From Bacteroidota bacterium (GTDB taxonomy: Bacteria > Bacteroidota > Bacteroidia > Flavobacteriales > Flavobacteriaceae): DNA of 64,000 nucleotides. Positions 45,049 to 53,415 of the stretch are shown piece by piece. The notes under the pieces were generated by a model. That model was not told where the DNA came from and ran no database searches. It was given only the letters and a program-made list of their open reading frames with translations. Positions within the stretch are counted from its first letter, which is position 1. Each line of letters opens with the position of its first letter. Both the position numbers and the translations under genes were made by a program. The stretch covers positions 100,069 through 164,068 of the forward strand of contig JAEWJM010000028.1 in assembly GCA_023386585.1 (NCBI GenBank). Reading direction: 5' to 3'.

Positions 45049-46703
45049 AGTTGACAAGCAAAATAGTGCTTCTGCTTTCGTTTCTGGCAATTTCCTGCGG
45101 AATACAGCCGTCGTTGCATCACAAACCGCAAATTGAGGGTTACAACAATGCTGTGCCTGAGGTCGTCCGAAGCGGTCAAACCTATCGCGCCGGGAACGAT
45201 TTTTTGGTAAAAAACCACCAAGGATTATGGGAGCTTTATATTGAAGGTGATCCGTTGGAGCGTGGATTGGCAGAAGGGGCGCTTACCGATTCGCTGTTGA
45301 AAAAACAGGAGCGGATATTTTTTTCAAAGGTTGCGGAAATGGTTCCTTCAGAATCCAAGCAGAAAATGCTAAGGAGCTTTTTGAAATGGTACAACCGCAA
45401 ATTATACCTTAACGTTCCCGAAGAATACAAGACTGAAATTTACGGCATATCTCAATATTCCTCGCACGATTACGATTACATTGCGCCGCGGTATCTTCGA
45501 AGCCTGTACCTTCACGGCGCTCACGATATTGGCCATGCGCTGCAGGATCTGATGCTTGTTGGTTGTTCGTCGTTTGCCGCGTGGGACGAAAGATCTGCAG
45601 ACGGAAGCCTTATACTTGGCCGCAATTTCGATTTTTATGTCGGCGACGACTTCGCAAAAGACAAGATTGTCGCCTTTGTCCGGCCGTCGACGGGCCATCC
45701 GTTTATGACGGTTACCTGGGCCGGAATGATTGGTGCGGTTTCGGGAATGAACAAAGAAGGCTTGACGGTTACGATAAATGCCGCCAAATCAAAAGTGCCG
45801 CTGGTGGCAAAAACACCGATCTCGATATTAACGCGCGAAATTTTGCAATACGCGAAAAATATAGATGAAGCGGTCGCGATCGCGCGAAAGCGCAAGGTGT
45901 TCGTATCGGAATCGATTATGGTAGGAAGCGCCTATGATCATAAGGCGGTGATAATCGAGGTTTCCCCGAAAAAGATGGATGTTTACGAAGTCGCGCAGAG
46001 CGATTTGCTGTTGTGTTCCAATCATTTCCAGGGCGGCGCATTTAAGAACGACAAGCGCAACAAATACCAGATTGCCAACAGTCATTCCCAATATCGTTTC
46101 GATCGTTTTACTCAATTGTTTTCGGAAATGCCGAAGATACATCCCAATGCTGCTGCAAAAATTCTACGCGATCGCGAAGGATTGAATGGCGAATCTATCG
46201 GATACGGAAATGAAAAAGCGTTAAACCAGATGCTGGCGCACCACGGAATCATTTTTAAGCCCGAGCAGCGGTTGGTGTGGGTTTCGGCAAATCCGTACCA
46301 GATGGGAGAATTCGTTTGCTATGACCTGAACAAGGTTTTTGGAACTGAACATTTGGGACCGATTGGATCGCTGCAGGAAAACGATAAGAACATAGCGCCA
46401 GATCCTTTTCTGGAGACGGAGGCGTATAAGAATTACGAGGCTTTTCGAATCGAAGATCGTAAAATCGACAACATCCTGAAGGAGAAGTCGGCTATGGAAC
46501 CTAACTTTGCCGATCATTACCAATCGCTCAATCCGGATTATTGGATTGTGTATTATAAAGTCGGCCTGTATTACTACAACCGAAAGGAATATTCCGAGGC
46601 TAAAGCGAATTTTGAACAGGCGCTCACAAAAGAAATCACAACCGTTCCTGATCGTCTGGCGATTGAAAAATACCTGAAGAAAATAAACCGAAAGCTGAAA
46701 TGA
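45045..46703 (+). CDS. C45-family acyltransferase/hydrolase lipoprotein with TPR tail
   Basis: This 552-aa lipoprotein (signal ending LAISC) belongs to the Ntn-hydrolase C45 family (acyl-CoA:6-APA acyltransferase-like). The nucleophile is probably Cys in LMLVGCSSFAAW, near residue 170, followed by the RNFDFY motif. A C-terminal TPR-like pair (~505-545) follows. It would act outside the cytoplasm and could join or remove acyl chains in pigment maturation; the specific reaction is not known. Confidence 0.8.
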   Translation: MKLTSKIVLLLSFLAISCGIQPSLHHKPQIEGYNNAVPEVVRSGQTYRAGNDFLVKNHQGLWELYIEGDPLERGLAEGALTDSLLKKQERIFFSKVAEMVPSESKQKMLRSFLKWYNRKLYLNVPEEYKTEIYGISQYSSHDYDYIAPRYLRSLYLHGAHDIGHALQDLMLVGCSSFAAWDERSADGSLILGRNFDFYVGDDFAKDKIVAFVRPSTGHPFMTVTWAGMIGAVSGMNKEGLTVTINAAKSKVPLVAKTPISILTREILQYAKNIDEAVAIARKRKVFVSESIMVGSAYDHKAVIIEVSPKKMDVYEVAQSDLLLCSNHFQGGAFKNDKRNKYQIANSHSQYRFDRFTQLFSEMPKIHPNAAAKILRDREGLNGESIGYGNEKALNQMLAHHGIIFKPEQRLVWVSANPYQMGEFVCYDLNKVFGTEHLGPIGSLQENDKNIAPDPFLETEAYKNYEAFRIEDRKIDNILKEKSAMEPNFADHYQSLNPDYWIVYYKVGLYYYNRKEYSEAKANFEQALTKEITTVPDRLAIEKYLKKINRKLK

Positions 46704-47998
46704 TCCCGAAAATTGAATTGACCGATGCAAATGCAATCAAAGCACTCCAGGAGCAGAAGCTTCGGGAGCAGCTTGCCTATGTTGCCGCCAATTCACCATT
46801 TTACAAGCGCATTTTTGCAGGTCAGAATATCGATGTTTCCACGATTACGACAATCGAAGATCTTCAGAAACTGCCTGTAACGACGAAGGAAGACCTGCAG
46901 CAATTTAACGACGATTTTATTTGTGTCCCGCACCATAGGATCATCGATTACGCCGCGACATCCGGCACTTTAGGCGAGCCGGTGACATTTGGGCTGACAG
47001 AGAACGATCTTGAGCGGCTTGCCTATAATGAAGCTATTTCGTTTGACTGCGCCGGAATCCGTGAAGGCGACCTGGTTCAGTTGATGACGACAATCGACCG
47101 GAGGTTTATGGCCGGAATGGCTTATTTCCTTGGTCTTCGCCGAATGAAAGTCGGCATGATCCGGGTTGGCGCCGGAATTCCCGAACTTCAGTGGGATTCG
47201 ATCCTGAAACACAAGCCGACGCACCTGATTGCTGTACCGTCGTTTCTGCTCAAGCTGATCGAATTTGCCGAAAGCCGCGGAATCGACTACAATAGTTCGG
47301 GCATTCGGGGCGTCATTTGCATTGGTGAACCGCTTCGAAACGCCGATTTTTCGCCGAATACGCTTGCTCGACGCATTACAAATAAATGGAATGTCAACCT
47401 TTTTTCGACTTATGCATCGACCGAAATGAGCACTGCGTTTACCGAATGCGGCCATTTTAACGGCGGTCATCATCATCCGGAGCTGATAATCATTGAAGTC
47501 CTTGACGACAACAATCAGCCGGTCACGAACGGTGAACCGGGTGAGCTTACCTTTACGACGCTTGGCGTTGAAGCGATGCCGCTCGTGCGATTTAAAACCG
47601 GCGACATCGTACAGCTTCACGACGAACCTTGTGCGTGCGGCAGGAACACGATTCGAGTTGGGCCGGTCATCGGGCGGAAGCAGCAGATGATCAAGTACAA
47701 AGGAACTACGTTGTATCCGCCTGCGATGAACGACGTCCTGAACGACTTCGAAAACATAGAAAGTCACGTTATAGAGATCTCGACCAATGACCTGGGAACA
47801 GACGAAATCCTTATCCGTATTGCGGTGCGCGAGGCGTCGGATGCTTTTCTTCACGAGATAAAAGACCACTTCAGGGCGAAGCTTCGGGTGACGCCGCGGA
47901 TTGAAATAACGACCAAGGAAATTTTGTATCCGCTGATTTTCAATCCGAAAAGCCGCAAGCCAATACACTTTTTCGACAATCGCAGAAGCGTATTGTAG
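46700..47998 (+). CDS. PaaK-like adenylate-forming ligase (probable 4-coumarate activation)
   Basis: This 432-aa enzyme belongs to the phenylacetate-CoA ligase group of the adenylate-forming superfamily. It has the P-loop motif YAATSGTLGEPV, the TYASTEM motif and LVRFKTGDIV. It most likely activates 4-coumarate, made by the ammonia-lyase at the start of the cluster, for loading on ACP or CoA. It is the last gene of the cluster, overlapping the previous stop by 4 bp. Confidence 0.82.
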   Translation: MIPKIELTDANAIKALQEQKLREQLAYVAANSPFYKRIFAGQNIDVSTITTIEDLQKLPVTTKEDLQQFNDDFICVPHHRIIDYAATSGTLGEPVTFGLTENDLERLAYNEAISFDCAGIREGDLVQLMTTIDRRFMAGMAYFLGLRRMKVGMIRVGAGIPELQWDSILKHKPTHLIAVPSFLLKLIEFAESRGIDYNSSGIRGVICIGEPLRNADFSPNTLARRITNKWNVNLFSTYASTEMSTAFTECGHFNGGHHHPELIIIEVLDDNNQPVTNGEPGELTFTTLGVEAMPLVRFKTGDIVQLHDEPCACGRNTIRVGPVIGRKQQMIKYKGTTLYPPAMNDVLNDFENIESHVIEISTNDLGTDEILIRIAVREASDAFLHEIKDHFRAKLRVTPRIEITTKEILYPLIFNPKSRKPIHFFDNRRSVL

Positions 47999-48033
47999 TC
48001 GTTAATTATACATCTCTTTACATTTTAAAGCCT

Positions 48034-48041
48034 TAATTTTG
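48034..48041 (+). promoter_or_regulatory. -7 promoter box upstream of dusB
   Basis: TAATTTTG is an exact TAnnTTTG match ending 5 nt before the ATG at 48047. If used, the transcript would be leaderless or nearly so. No convincing -33 TTG was found at normal distance. Confidence 0.45.
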
Positions 48042-48046
48042 CAGCC

Positions 48047-49039
48047 ATGATTCGAATTGGCAAAATAGAACTTCCCGAATTCCCGCTGTTGCTGGCGCCG
48101 ATGGAAGATGTTAGCGATCCGCCGTTTCGCAGGCTTTGCAAAATGCACGGCGCCGACCTGATGTACAGTGAATTCATTTCTTCGGAAGGGCTGATTCGCG
48201 ATGCGATCAAAAGTCGGCAAAAGCTGGATATTTTCGATTACGAGCGGCCCGTTGGAATCCAGATATTTGGAGGCGATGAGGAGGCGATGGGAATGTCGGC
48301 CCGGATTGTTGAAGCGGTAAATCCGGATTTGATTGATATAAATTTCGGATGTCCTGTGAAAAAAGTCGTCTGCAAAGGCGCCGGCGCAGCAGTTTTAAAA
48401 GACGTGGACCTGATGGTGCGGCTGACAAAAGCGGTAATCAGGAGTACAAACCTTCCGGTGACCGTGAAAACGCGTTTGGGCTGGGATGAAAGCATGATCA
48501 ATATCGATGAGGTTGCCGAAAGGCTGCAGGATATTGGCGTCCAGGCGCTGTCGATTCACGGCAGGACGCGCGCGCAGCTTTACAAAGGCGTCGCCAATTG
48601 GTCTCATATTGCCAGGGTTAAAGACAATCCGAGAATTACGATTCCGATTTTTGGCAATGGCGATGTCGATTCGCCTGAAAAAGCTGTCGAATACAAAAAT
48701 CGATACGGCGTAGACGGAATCATGATCGGCCGCGCGGCAATCGGTTACCCGTGGATCTTTGATGAGATCAAGCATTTTGTAAAAACCGGGATGCATTTGC
48801 CTGCGCCGACGATGCAGGATCGGATCGATGCGGCGCGAAACCACCTGACCTGGGCGATGGAATGGAAAGGCGAATGGACGGGAATCGTGGAAACCCGACG
48901 TCATTATACGAATTACTTCAAGGGCATTCATTCCTTCAAGGAATACCGGCAAAAGCTGGTTACGCAGGAAACCGCAGAAGATCTTTACCGGACATTTGAC
49001 GAAATCAGCGAAGCATTTTCCGATTACCGGTTCGCTTAG
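48047..49039 (+). CDS. dusB: tRNA-dihydrouridine synthase DusB
   Basis: This 330-aa FMN enzyme reduces specific uridines in tRNA. Family motifs are APMEDVSDPPFRRLCK at the N terminus, INFGCPVKKVVCKGAGAA with the catalytic Cys, and DGIMIGRAAIGYPW near the phosphate-binding site. It is 49 nt after the pigment cluster and is not part of it. A structured repeat follows it. Confidence 0.93.
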   Translation: MIRIGKIELPEFPLLLAPMEDVSDPPFRRLCKMHGADLMYSEFISSEGLIRDAIKSRQKLDIFDYERPVGIQIFGGDEEAMGMSARIVEAVNPDLIDINFGCPVKKVVCKGAGAAVLKDVDLMVRLTKAVIRSTNLPVTVKTRLGWDESMINIDEVAERLQDIGVQALSIHGRTRAQLYKGVANWSHIARVKDNPRITIPIFGNGDVDSPEKAVEYKNRYGVDGIMIGRAAIGYPWIFDEIKHFVKTGMHLPAPTMQDRIDAARNHLTWAMEWKGEWTGIVETRRHYTNYFKGIHSFKEYRQKLVTQETAEDLYRTFDEISEAFSDYRFA

Positions 49040-49041
49040 GG

Positions 49042-49144
49042 TTAGGGATGGAAGCAGGTATCCTTTTTATCGTCGGAAAGGCTGATAAACAGAAATTGCG
49101 GTGATAAAAAGATACCGCGTACAGCCCGCCGCTTGCGGAACCCC
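49042..49144 (+). repeat. structured interspersed repeat (copy B)
   Basis: This 103-nt block begins TTAGGGATGGAAGCAGG and ends GCGGAACCCC, and lies between convergent dusB and the permease gene. It contains TATCCTTTTTATC / GATAAAAAGATA complementary arms and ACAGCCCGCC, mirroring the order of landmarks in copy A (13181-13286 on the minus strand). The hairpin arms differ in sequence but pair in both copies, which suggests conserved structure. Confidence 0.6.
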
Positions 49145-49151
49145 AAAAAAA

Positions 49152-50351
49152 TCAATCCAATAGAGTTTTGTTGACGCGTGTTGATGCGATGAGCGACGAA
49201 AGAAATCCCAGGAGCATGATTGTCACAGCAACGACTGCGATGTTTTTGAAGCTGAAAACCACAGGGTAGGCGAGGCTGGGCGTGATCATTACGAGTTGGA
49301 ACCGCTGCTGGATCAGGACGATTGCGATACCGATAATGAGGCCTATGAGTCCGCCCAATGCGCTGAGCAGCGTTCCCTGGAGGAGGAATATTTTTCGCAG
49401 GTCTTTGACTTCTGCACCGAGATTTACCAGTGTTTTGAGATTGGCTTTTTTATCGAGTACCATCATGATCAGTGCGCCGATCAGGTTGAAAAGCGCGATG
49501 ATGATCACCAGGGTGAAGATGAGGTAAACTGCGAGATTTTCAGTGTTCAGCATCCGATACAACGACTCGTTTTGCTGTGCCCGCGTTCGAATGGAAACCG
49601 GTTGGTCGAATATCTTCTCCAGGCTTTTTATCGTTTCGGGTTCGTCTGCGCCGGGTTTGAGTCGGATTTCAACGGCGGAAACCTGGTTCGTTTTGTATTG
49701 CAGCAGTTCCTGAACCAGGCTCAGATCGGCAAAAACGAATTTTGAATCGAAATCTTCGCTAATTGTGTAGATTCCGATTGGTATCAATGCCGATTTGTTG
49801 AATGCCTGTTCGGCGCTTTCAATGGTTCCTTTTCCCGGTTTGGGAACAAAGACTTCAAGTTTATTGGTGTAATCGAAAAGTCCGACCGAAAGTTTGTCGG
49901 CAATCCCGTATCCAACGACCGCCTGATACGTGTTGGGCGCAAGCCATTGTCCGTTGAACAACATTTTGCTGACGTCGTTCACTTTTCCGAACAGGCTGTC
50001 GACGCCTTTTAGGTAAGCCACGTGTTCCTTTCCGCCAAACATGAACAATACGCGTTCTTCCAGGACAATTGAAGTGGCTTCAACTCCGTTGACCTGAAGC
50101 ATGGCGCGTTGTTGCTGCGGCGAAACCATTATCGATTTGCCTTTCGAAGCTGTGATTTTGAGATCGGGATCGAAGCTGTTACTGAAGGAAAGGCTGAAAT
50201 TTTTCAATCCACTGAAAACGGAAAGTACGACGAAAAGTGCCATCGCGCCAACGATAATCCCGACTGATGCGATTCCGGTAATGATGTTGATCGCATTGTT
50301 TTTACTAAGGCTGAAGAGGTAGCGCCGCGCTATGTAGAACGGAAAATTCAC
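49152..50351 (-). CDS. FtsX/LolE-type ABC transporter permease
   Basis: This 399-aa inner-membrane protein has four helices in the MacB/LolC/E layout: one N-terminal (~20-45), a large periplasmic domain, and three C-terminal. The opening IARRYLFSLSKNNAINIIT is typical of lipoprotein-releasing permeases. It would extract lipoproteins for transport to the outer membrane or act in a mechanotransmission complex. The ATPase partner is not in the window. It lies 1 nt downstream of rbfA. Confidence 0.85.
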   Translation of the reverse strand: MNFPFYIARRYLFSLSKNNAINIITGIASVGIIVGAMALFVVLSVFSGLKNFSLSFSNSFDPDLKITASKGKSIMVSPQQQRAMLQVNGVEATSIVLEERVLFMFGGKEHVAYLKGVDSLFGKVNDVSKMLFNGQWLAPNTYQAVVGYGIADKLSVGLFDYTNKLEVFVPKPGKGTIESAEQAFNKSALIPIGIYTISEDFDSKFVFADLSLVQELLQYKTNQVSAVEIRLKPGADEPETIKSLEKIFDQPVSIRTRAQQNESLYRMLNTENLAVYLIFTLVIIIALFNLIGALIMMVLDKKANLKTLVNLGAEVKDLRKIFLLQGTLLSALGGLIGLIIGIAIVLIQQRFQLVMITPSLAYPVVFSFKNIAVVAVTIMLLGFLSSLIASTRVNKTLLD

Positions 50352-50352
50352 A

Positions 50353-50745
50353 TCAGGACTTTTTTCGCCTGTCCAAAAGTTCGCGGTTTACGATCGGATT
50401 TTCTTTCCCGGCAAGCGCATTGTCGATTTTTTCGATATAGTCGAGCGAGTCGTCGATCCTGAAAACGAGGTTTGGCACTTTGCGAAGCTGAAGCCTGACG
50501 CGCTGCGCAAGATCGTGCTTAATGAGCGGCATGTTGGTTTTGATAGCTGCAAGTGTTTCAGAAGCTTTGTCCTGCGGAAAAATGCTGAGATGAACCGTTG
50601 CCACCGAAAGATCGGAAGTTACGTAAACGCGGGAAACCGAGATCACCAGATTGGGAATGCCGTTTTTGCGCACTTCACCCTGAAGTATATCAACCAGATC
50701 TTGCTGGATCACACCGCCGATTTTCTTTTGTCTGTTCGTTTCCAT
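50353..50745 (-). CDS. rbfA: 30S ribosome-binding factor RbfA
   Basis: This 130-aa protein is a KH-fold maturation factor that helps 16S rRNA 5' end processing and cold adaptation. Landmarks are the early QKKIGGVIQQDL and the LVISVSRVYVTSDLSVATVHL core. Length fits the family. It is in an operon with the LolE-like permease. Confidence 0.92.
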   Translation of the reverse strand: METNRQKKIGGVIQQDLVDILQGEVRKNGIPNLVISVSRVYVTSDLSVATVHLSIFPQDKASETLAAIKTNMPLIKHDLAQRVRLQLRKVPNLVFRIDDSLDYIEKIDNALAGKENPIVNRELLDRRKKS

Positions 50746-50853
50746 GAGGCAAAAATACGCAATTTTAAATCGCGAAAAGTTATAGAGTTAAACGGCAACC
50801 TTTATATTTGTTGCATAACTGTATTGATGACGTTTGTTTTATAGTTTATCTTT

Positions 50854-50888
50854 AAAACCTCAAAGGTTTTTAAAACCTTTGAGGTTTT
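50854..50888. repeat. nested 17-bp palindrome
   Basis: The arms AAAACCTCAAAGGTTTT (50854-50870) and AAAACCTTTGAGGTTTT (50872-50888) are perfect inverted copies with a 1-nt centre. Each arm also pairs with itself (AAAACC / GGTTTT), so it can fold in more than one way. It lies between divergent rbfA and the epimerase gene. Similar sequences recur in Flavobacterium genomes. Confidence 0.7.
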
Positions 50889-50926
50889 GCCGGAAATGCC
50901 ACTTCAACCCAAGTCTAACCTTACAC

Positions 50927-51331
50927 ATGAGAAAAATAGAACATATCGGAATTGCCGTCAGCGACCTTTCGGCATCAAACGACTTATTTGAAAAACTCCT
51001 TGGCGTTGCGCCATACAAATCGGAAACAGTCGAATCGGAAGGCGTTCGCACCTCATTTTTTATGAATGGTCCGAATAAAATCGAGTTGCTTGAAGCAACC
51101 AACGACGAGAGCCCGATCGCGAAGTTTATTTCCAAAAAGGGTGAAGGTATCCATCATATCGCATTCGACGTTGAAGATATCGTGGCCGAAATCGAAAGGC
51201 TAAAAGCAGAAGGTTTTACGGTCTTGAACGAAATGCCAAAGCGCGGCGCCGATAATAAGCTTGTTGCTTTTCTGCATCCAAAAGGCACTAATGGCGTTCT
51301 GATTGAGCTTTGCCAGGAAATCAGTAAATAA
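50927..51331 (+). CDS. mce: methylmalonyl-CoA epimerase
   Basis: This 134-aa vicinal-oxygen-chelate enzyme interconverts (R)- and (S)-methylmalonyl-CoA. Metal ligands are seen in EHIGIAV (His), GIHHIAF (His) and VLIELCQ (Glu). The start at 50927 (MRKIEHIG) is the normal family start; the in-frame upstream extension runs through the palindrome and was rejected. Confidence 0.9.
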   Translation: MRKIEHIGIAVSDLSASNDLFEKLLGVAPYKSETVESEGVRTSFFMNGPNKIELLEATNDESPIAKFISKKGEGIHHIAFDVEDIVAEIERLKAEGFTVLNEMPKRGADNKLVAFLHPKGTNGVLIELCQEISK

Positions 51332-51342
51332 TATTCAACAAT

Positions 51343-51374
51343 AAAAAAAACCGCAGAATTTCTGCGGTTTTTTT
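51343..51374. terminator. bidirectional terminator after mce
   Basis: The stem CCGCAGAA / TTCTGCGG (51351-51367) is flanked by an A-run and a T-run. It ends exactly next to the repeated tRNA segment, showing that the tRNA gene was originally adjacent. Confidence 0.9.
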
Positions 51375-51418
51375 GTGGTCCCACTTGGGCTCGAACCAAG
51401 GACCACCTGATTATGAGT
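51375..51418. repeat. attachment-site copy: 44-bp direct repeat of the tRNA-Met 3' half
   Basis: This 44-nt sequence (starting GTGGTCCCACTTGGGCTCGA) is identical to 55365-55408, the 3' half of the intact tRNA-Met gene. Such duplications are left by site-specific integration at a tRNA 3' end. It marks the distal end of the 4-kb element; the tRNA-like fragment lacks the 5' half and is not a gene. Confidence 0.88.
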
Positions 51419-51587
51419 AATACACACACCTATGCTCGCTACTGATAATCACCCATTTACAATGTAACTAGAATACAAAAAACAGCATTTAGCTACAAAA
51501 GTGCACTCAATAAGTACACTTAGGGAAACCTCAGCTTTTCGGGTACTTAATTGTGCTTATTTGCTTTTACTATTTGGATATGGCTAC

Positions 51588-51836
51588 TCAATCCGTACCT
51601 ATAGAAGTTTCCATTAGCACCTGTGTCGTAGCAATTTGTAATAAAAAGTGGCCATTTCGGCTCCATTTAGGCCATTTAAGTTTCTCGACCATTTTTCCCA
51701 AGTGGCCTTTGTCATTGTTCGATATCTGCAATTTTCCAACTTCATCGGGGTATTCTGCCATGATTGATTTGCCAACTAACGTATTAGCAAAGGCAATGAT
51801 TGACGACGCACTAGCCGGATTGTAAGGCAACTCCAT
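51588..51836 (-). pseudogene. MutH/Sau3AI-like N-terminal fragment, truncated
   Basis: This is an 82-aa piece beginning MELPYNPAS. The pattern ASSIIAFANTLVGKS followed by DKGHLGKMVEK matches the N-terminal part of MutH/Sau3AI-family endonucleases (LxGKTL ... NKGxxGxxxE). The catalytic segment expected afterwards (DSxPDF..ExK) is absent, and the frame soon stops. It lies 13 bp after the TPR gene on the same strand, and is probably a decayed nuclease once part of the operon. The family call is from memory of motifs and is tentative. Confidence 0.45.
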
Positions 51837-51849
51837 TTTATTTTTAGTA

Positions 51850-53415
51850 CTATGTTGTTTTCGCAAATTCAGCAAGTGCTTTCTCCTTCAATTTAAGCAC
51901 ATCAGCATATTTCATGTCTTTTGTTAAGTCAATCAACTTTCCAATTAACGAGTTAATTCGCAACTTGTCTGCATGAACATTCTTATCATTGCAAATGATG
52001 ATTTCCTCTCGAACGTAGTTGGCAATTGCAAGAGCATGTAAATAATCGTTTTTTTGTTTAGCTGCGAAATCAATCGAATGCATATAATATTCCCGACCAG
52101 TTTCTATATTATTTTTTCTAAAATGATACAATCCGTCAGTCGCCACTAAAGCAATTTTAGTTTCAAGGCTTGCATCTCTGATGGACTTCGAATCATAACG
52201 TTTAAATAATTTTTCTGCCTCTTCAATTTTATTTTCCAATAATAGATTGTACGACAAACTATTTAAAAGTTTCAAATCTTTTGGATTGACTTTGATGCCA
52301 TGTTTTAAAATTTCGATGCTTGTTTTCGTATTCTCTAAAAAAATTGTTGAAATGTAAGATGCTAACCTAACTGGTCTAGTCGAATAAGGCTCATCATTTA
52401 GCCATCTTAGAGCAGATTTACAGGCTTCTTCATATCTGCTATTGTTATAAAATGCTTGCGTCTGTGCTTCAAATGCTAGAGGCATTTCTAATAACTTGGC
52501 AGAAATGTCAATAAACGGAATTTTTTTCTGGAACCAAAGGACTTGTGCAAGAGAGTTGTCATTCGGACTTAGTAATGCCGCTTTGAACATAGCTTTCGCC
52601 GACTTTACATCACCTTGCCTGAATTCGACCGTTCCTATCGAGCTAGCAAGTTCAGAAAGTTGGAAAGGTGAGAACTTTTGAGATTTTAAAAATTCTTTAC
52701 CAGTTTTAATTAACGTTGATTTTCTGTCGAGAATGGTTGAAAATGCTATTTCCGACGATATTAGCCACGGGTCTATTTTTAAGTTTCTAGACTTTTTAAT
52801 AATGCTATGGGCACGCTCATCGTCGCCGAGATGATGAAAAAATCTTGAAGCGGAACGTAAGACAAACCTATCGCTTGTATCATTCACACTTAATGCATTA
52901 GCCACTGCCTTTTTAGATTTTTCAACATTCCCTAACATTGCATGATTCCGGGCTAATTCAATCCAACCAAGAGGGTTTTTTGGTTCTTGTTTTAAGTAAT
53001 TTCTTATTGTCCCAAGTTCTTTGATTATTTTCGATTGGCCTTCTTCAGTATAGAAACCAACATTTACTTCCAGTGAACTAGAAAAAGATTTATCATCATT
53101 TAAAATATAATCGACGAGCTTAGAAAGAATCGGAGAGATATTACCTCGATGGTGATATAGAAATTCTGCGACATCAATAAATTCATTTTCAATTCCTAGA
53201 GTGTAAGCAGCTGAAAGTAAGTCGGCGGCATGGCCAACAGTCTTATACTTATTCCACGAAAAAATTTGCTCGCTTATAGCCTTCCTGCTATAAATGTAAG
53301 GTGACATAATAGGGGAAATACCAACTGGCGAAACTTCACCTGCACCTAATGCAATAACAGGATTTCTCCATCTTGGAATCGCCGACCTTTTATCTATGTT
53401 ATATATTAGTCCCAT
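51850..53415 (-). CDS. TPR-repeat protein of the island
   Basis: This 521-aa protein is almost entirely helical with tetratricopeptide-like repeats, clearest over ~120-450 (for example IRNYLKQEPKNPLGWIELAR). The N-terminal ~50 residues are a distinct segment rich in Pro and Gly (IPRWRNPVIALGAG). It has no signal peptide or catalytic motif. Its start overlaps the kinase gene's end by 17 bp, so the pair is co-expressed. It is likely a scaffold or sensor working with the kinase. Confidence 0.75.
   Translation of the reverse strand: MGLIYNIDKRSAIPRWRNPVIALGAGEVSPVGISPIMSPYIYSRKAISEQIFSWNKYKTVGHAADLLSAAYTLGIENEFIDVAEFLYHHRGNISPILSKLVDYILNDDKSFSSSLEVNVGFYTEEGQSKIIKELGTIRNYLKQEPKNPLGWIELARNHAMLGNVEKSKKAVANALSVNDTSDRFVLRSASRFFHHLGDDERAHSIIKKSRNLKIDPWLISSEIAFSTILDRKSTLIKTGKEFLKSQKFSPFQLSELASSIGTVEFRQGDVKSAKAMFKAALLSPNDNSLAQVLWFQKKIPFIDISAKLLEMPLAFEAQTQAFYNNSRYEEACKSALRWLNDEPYSTRPVRLASYISTIFLENTKTSIEILKHGIKVNPKDLKLLNSLSYNLLLENKIEEAEKLFKRYDSKSIRDASLETKIALVATDGLYHFRKNNIETGREYYMHSIDFAAKQKNDYLHALAIANYVREEIIICNDKNVHADKLRINSLIGKLIDLTKDMKYADVLKLKEKALAEFAKTT

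Larger units (their letters stand above)
14743..47998. other. flexirubin-type aryl polyene / dialkylresorcinol biosynthetic gene cluster
   Basis: About 31 consecutive genes form a pigment locus: one minus-strand halogenase-like gene and a plus-strand run from tyrosine ammonia-lyase to a PaaK-like ligase. Stops and starts mostly touch or overlap (ATGA, TAATG), and no internal terminator was seen, so much of it is probably one or a few long operons. The combination of ammonia-lyase, DarA, DarB, aryl-polyene ketosynthases, ACPs, dehydratases and export genes is diagnostic of flexirubins. No dedicated regulator gene is present inside the cluster. Confidence 0.92.

Noticed and set aside
46970..47968. 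A 332-aa minus-strand frame opposite the PaaK-like ligase
   Set aside because: Antisense shadow in a high-scoring coding gene; no start context or domain.
50834..50926. Longer start for methylmalonyl-CoA epimerase
   Set aside because: The extension translates the palindrome and lacks homology; the family starts at MRKIEHIG.
51376..51418. A second tRNA-Met gene
   Set aside because: Only the 3' half is present; no D arm or 5' acceptor strand, so it is an attachment-site duplicate.
51553..51825. Plus-strand 90-aa reading frame
   Set aside because: It is antisense to the MutH-like fragment, with no family pattern or promoter.
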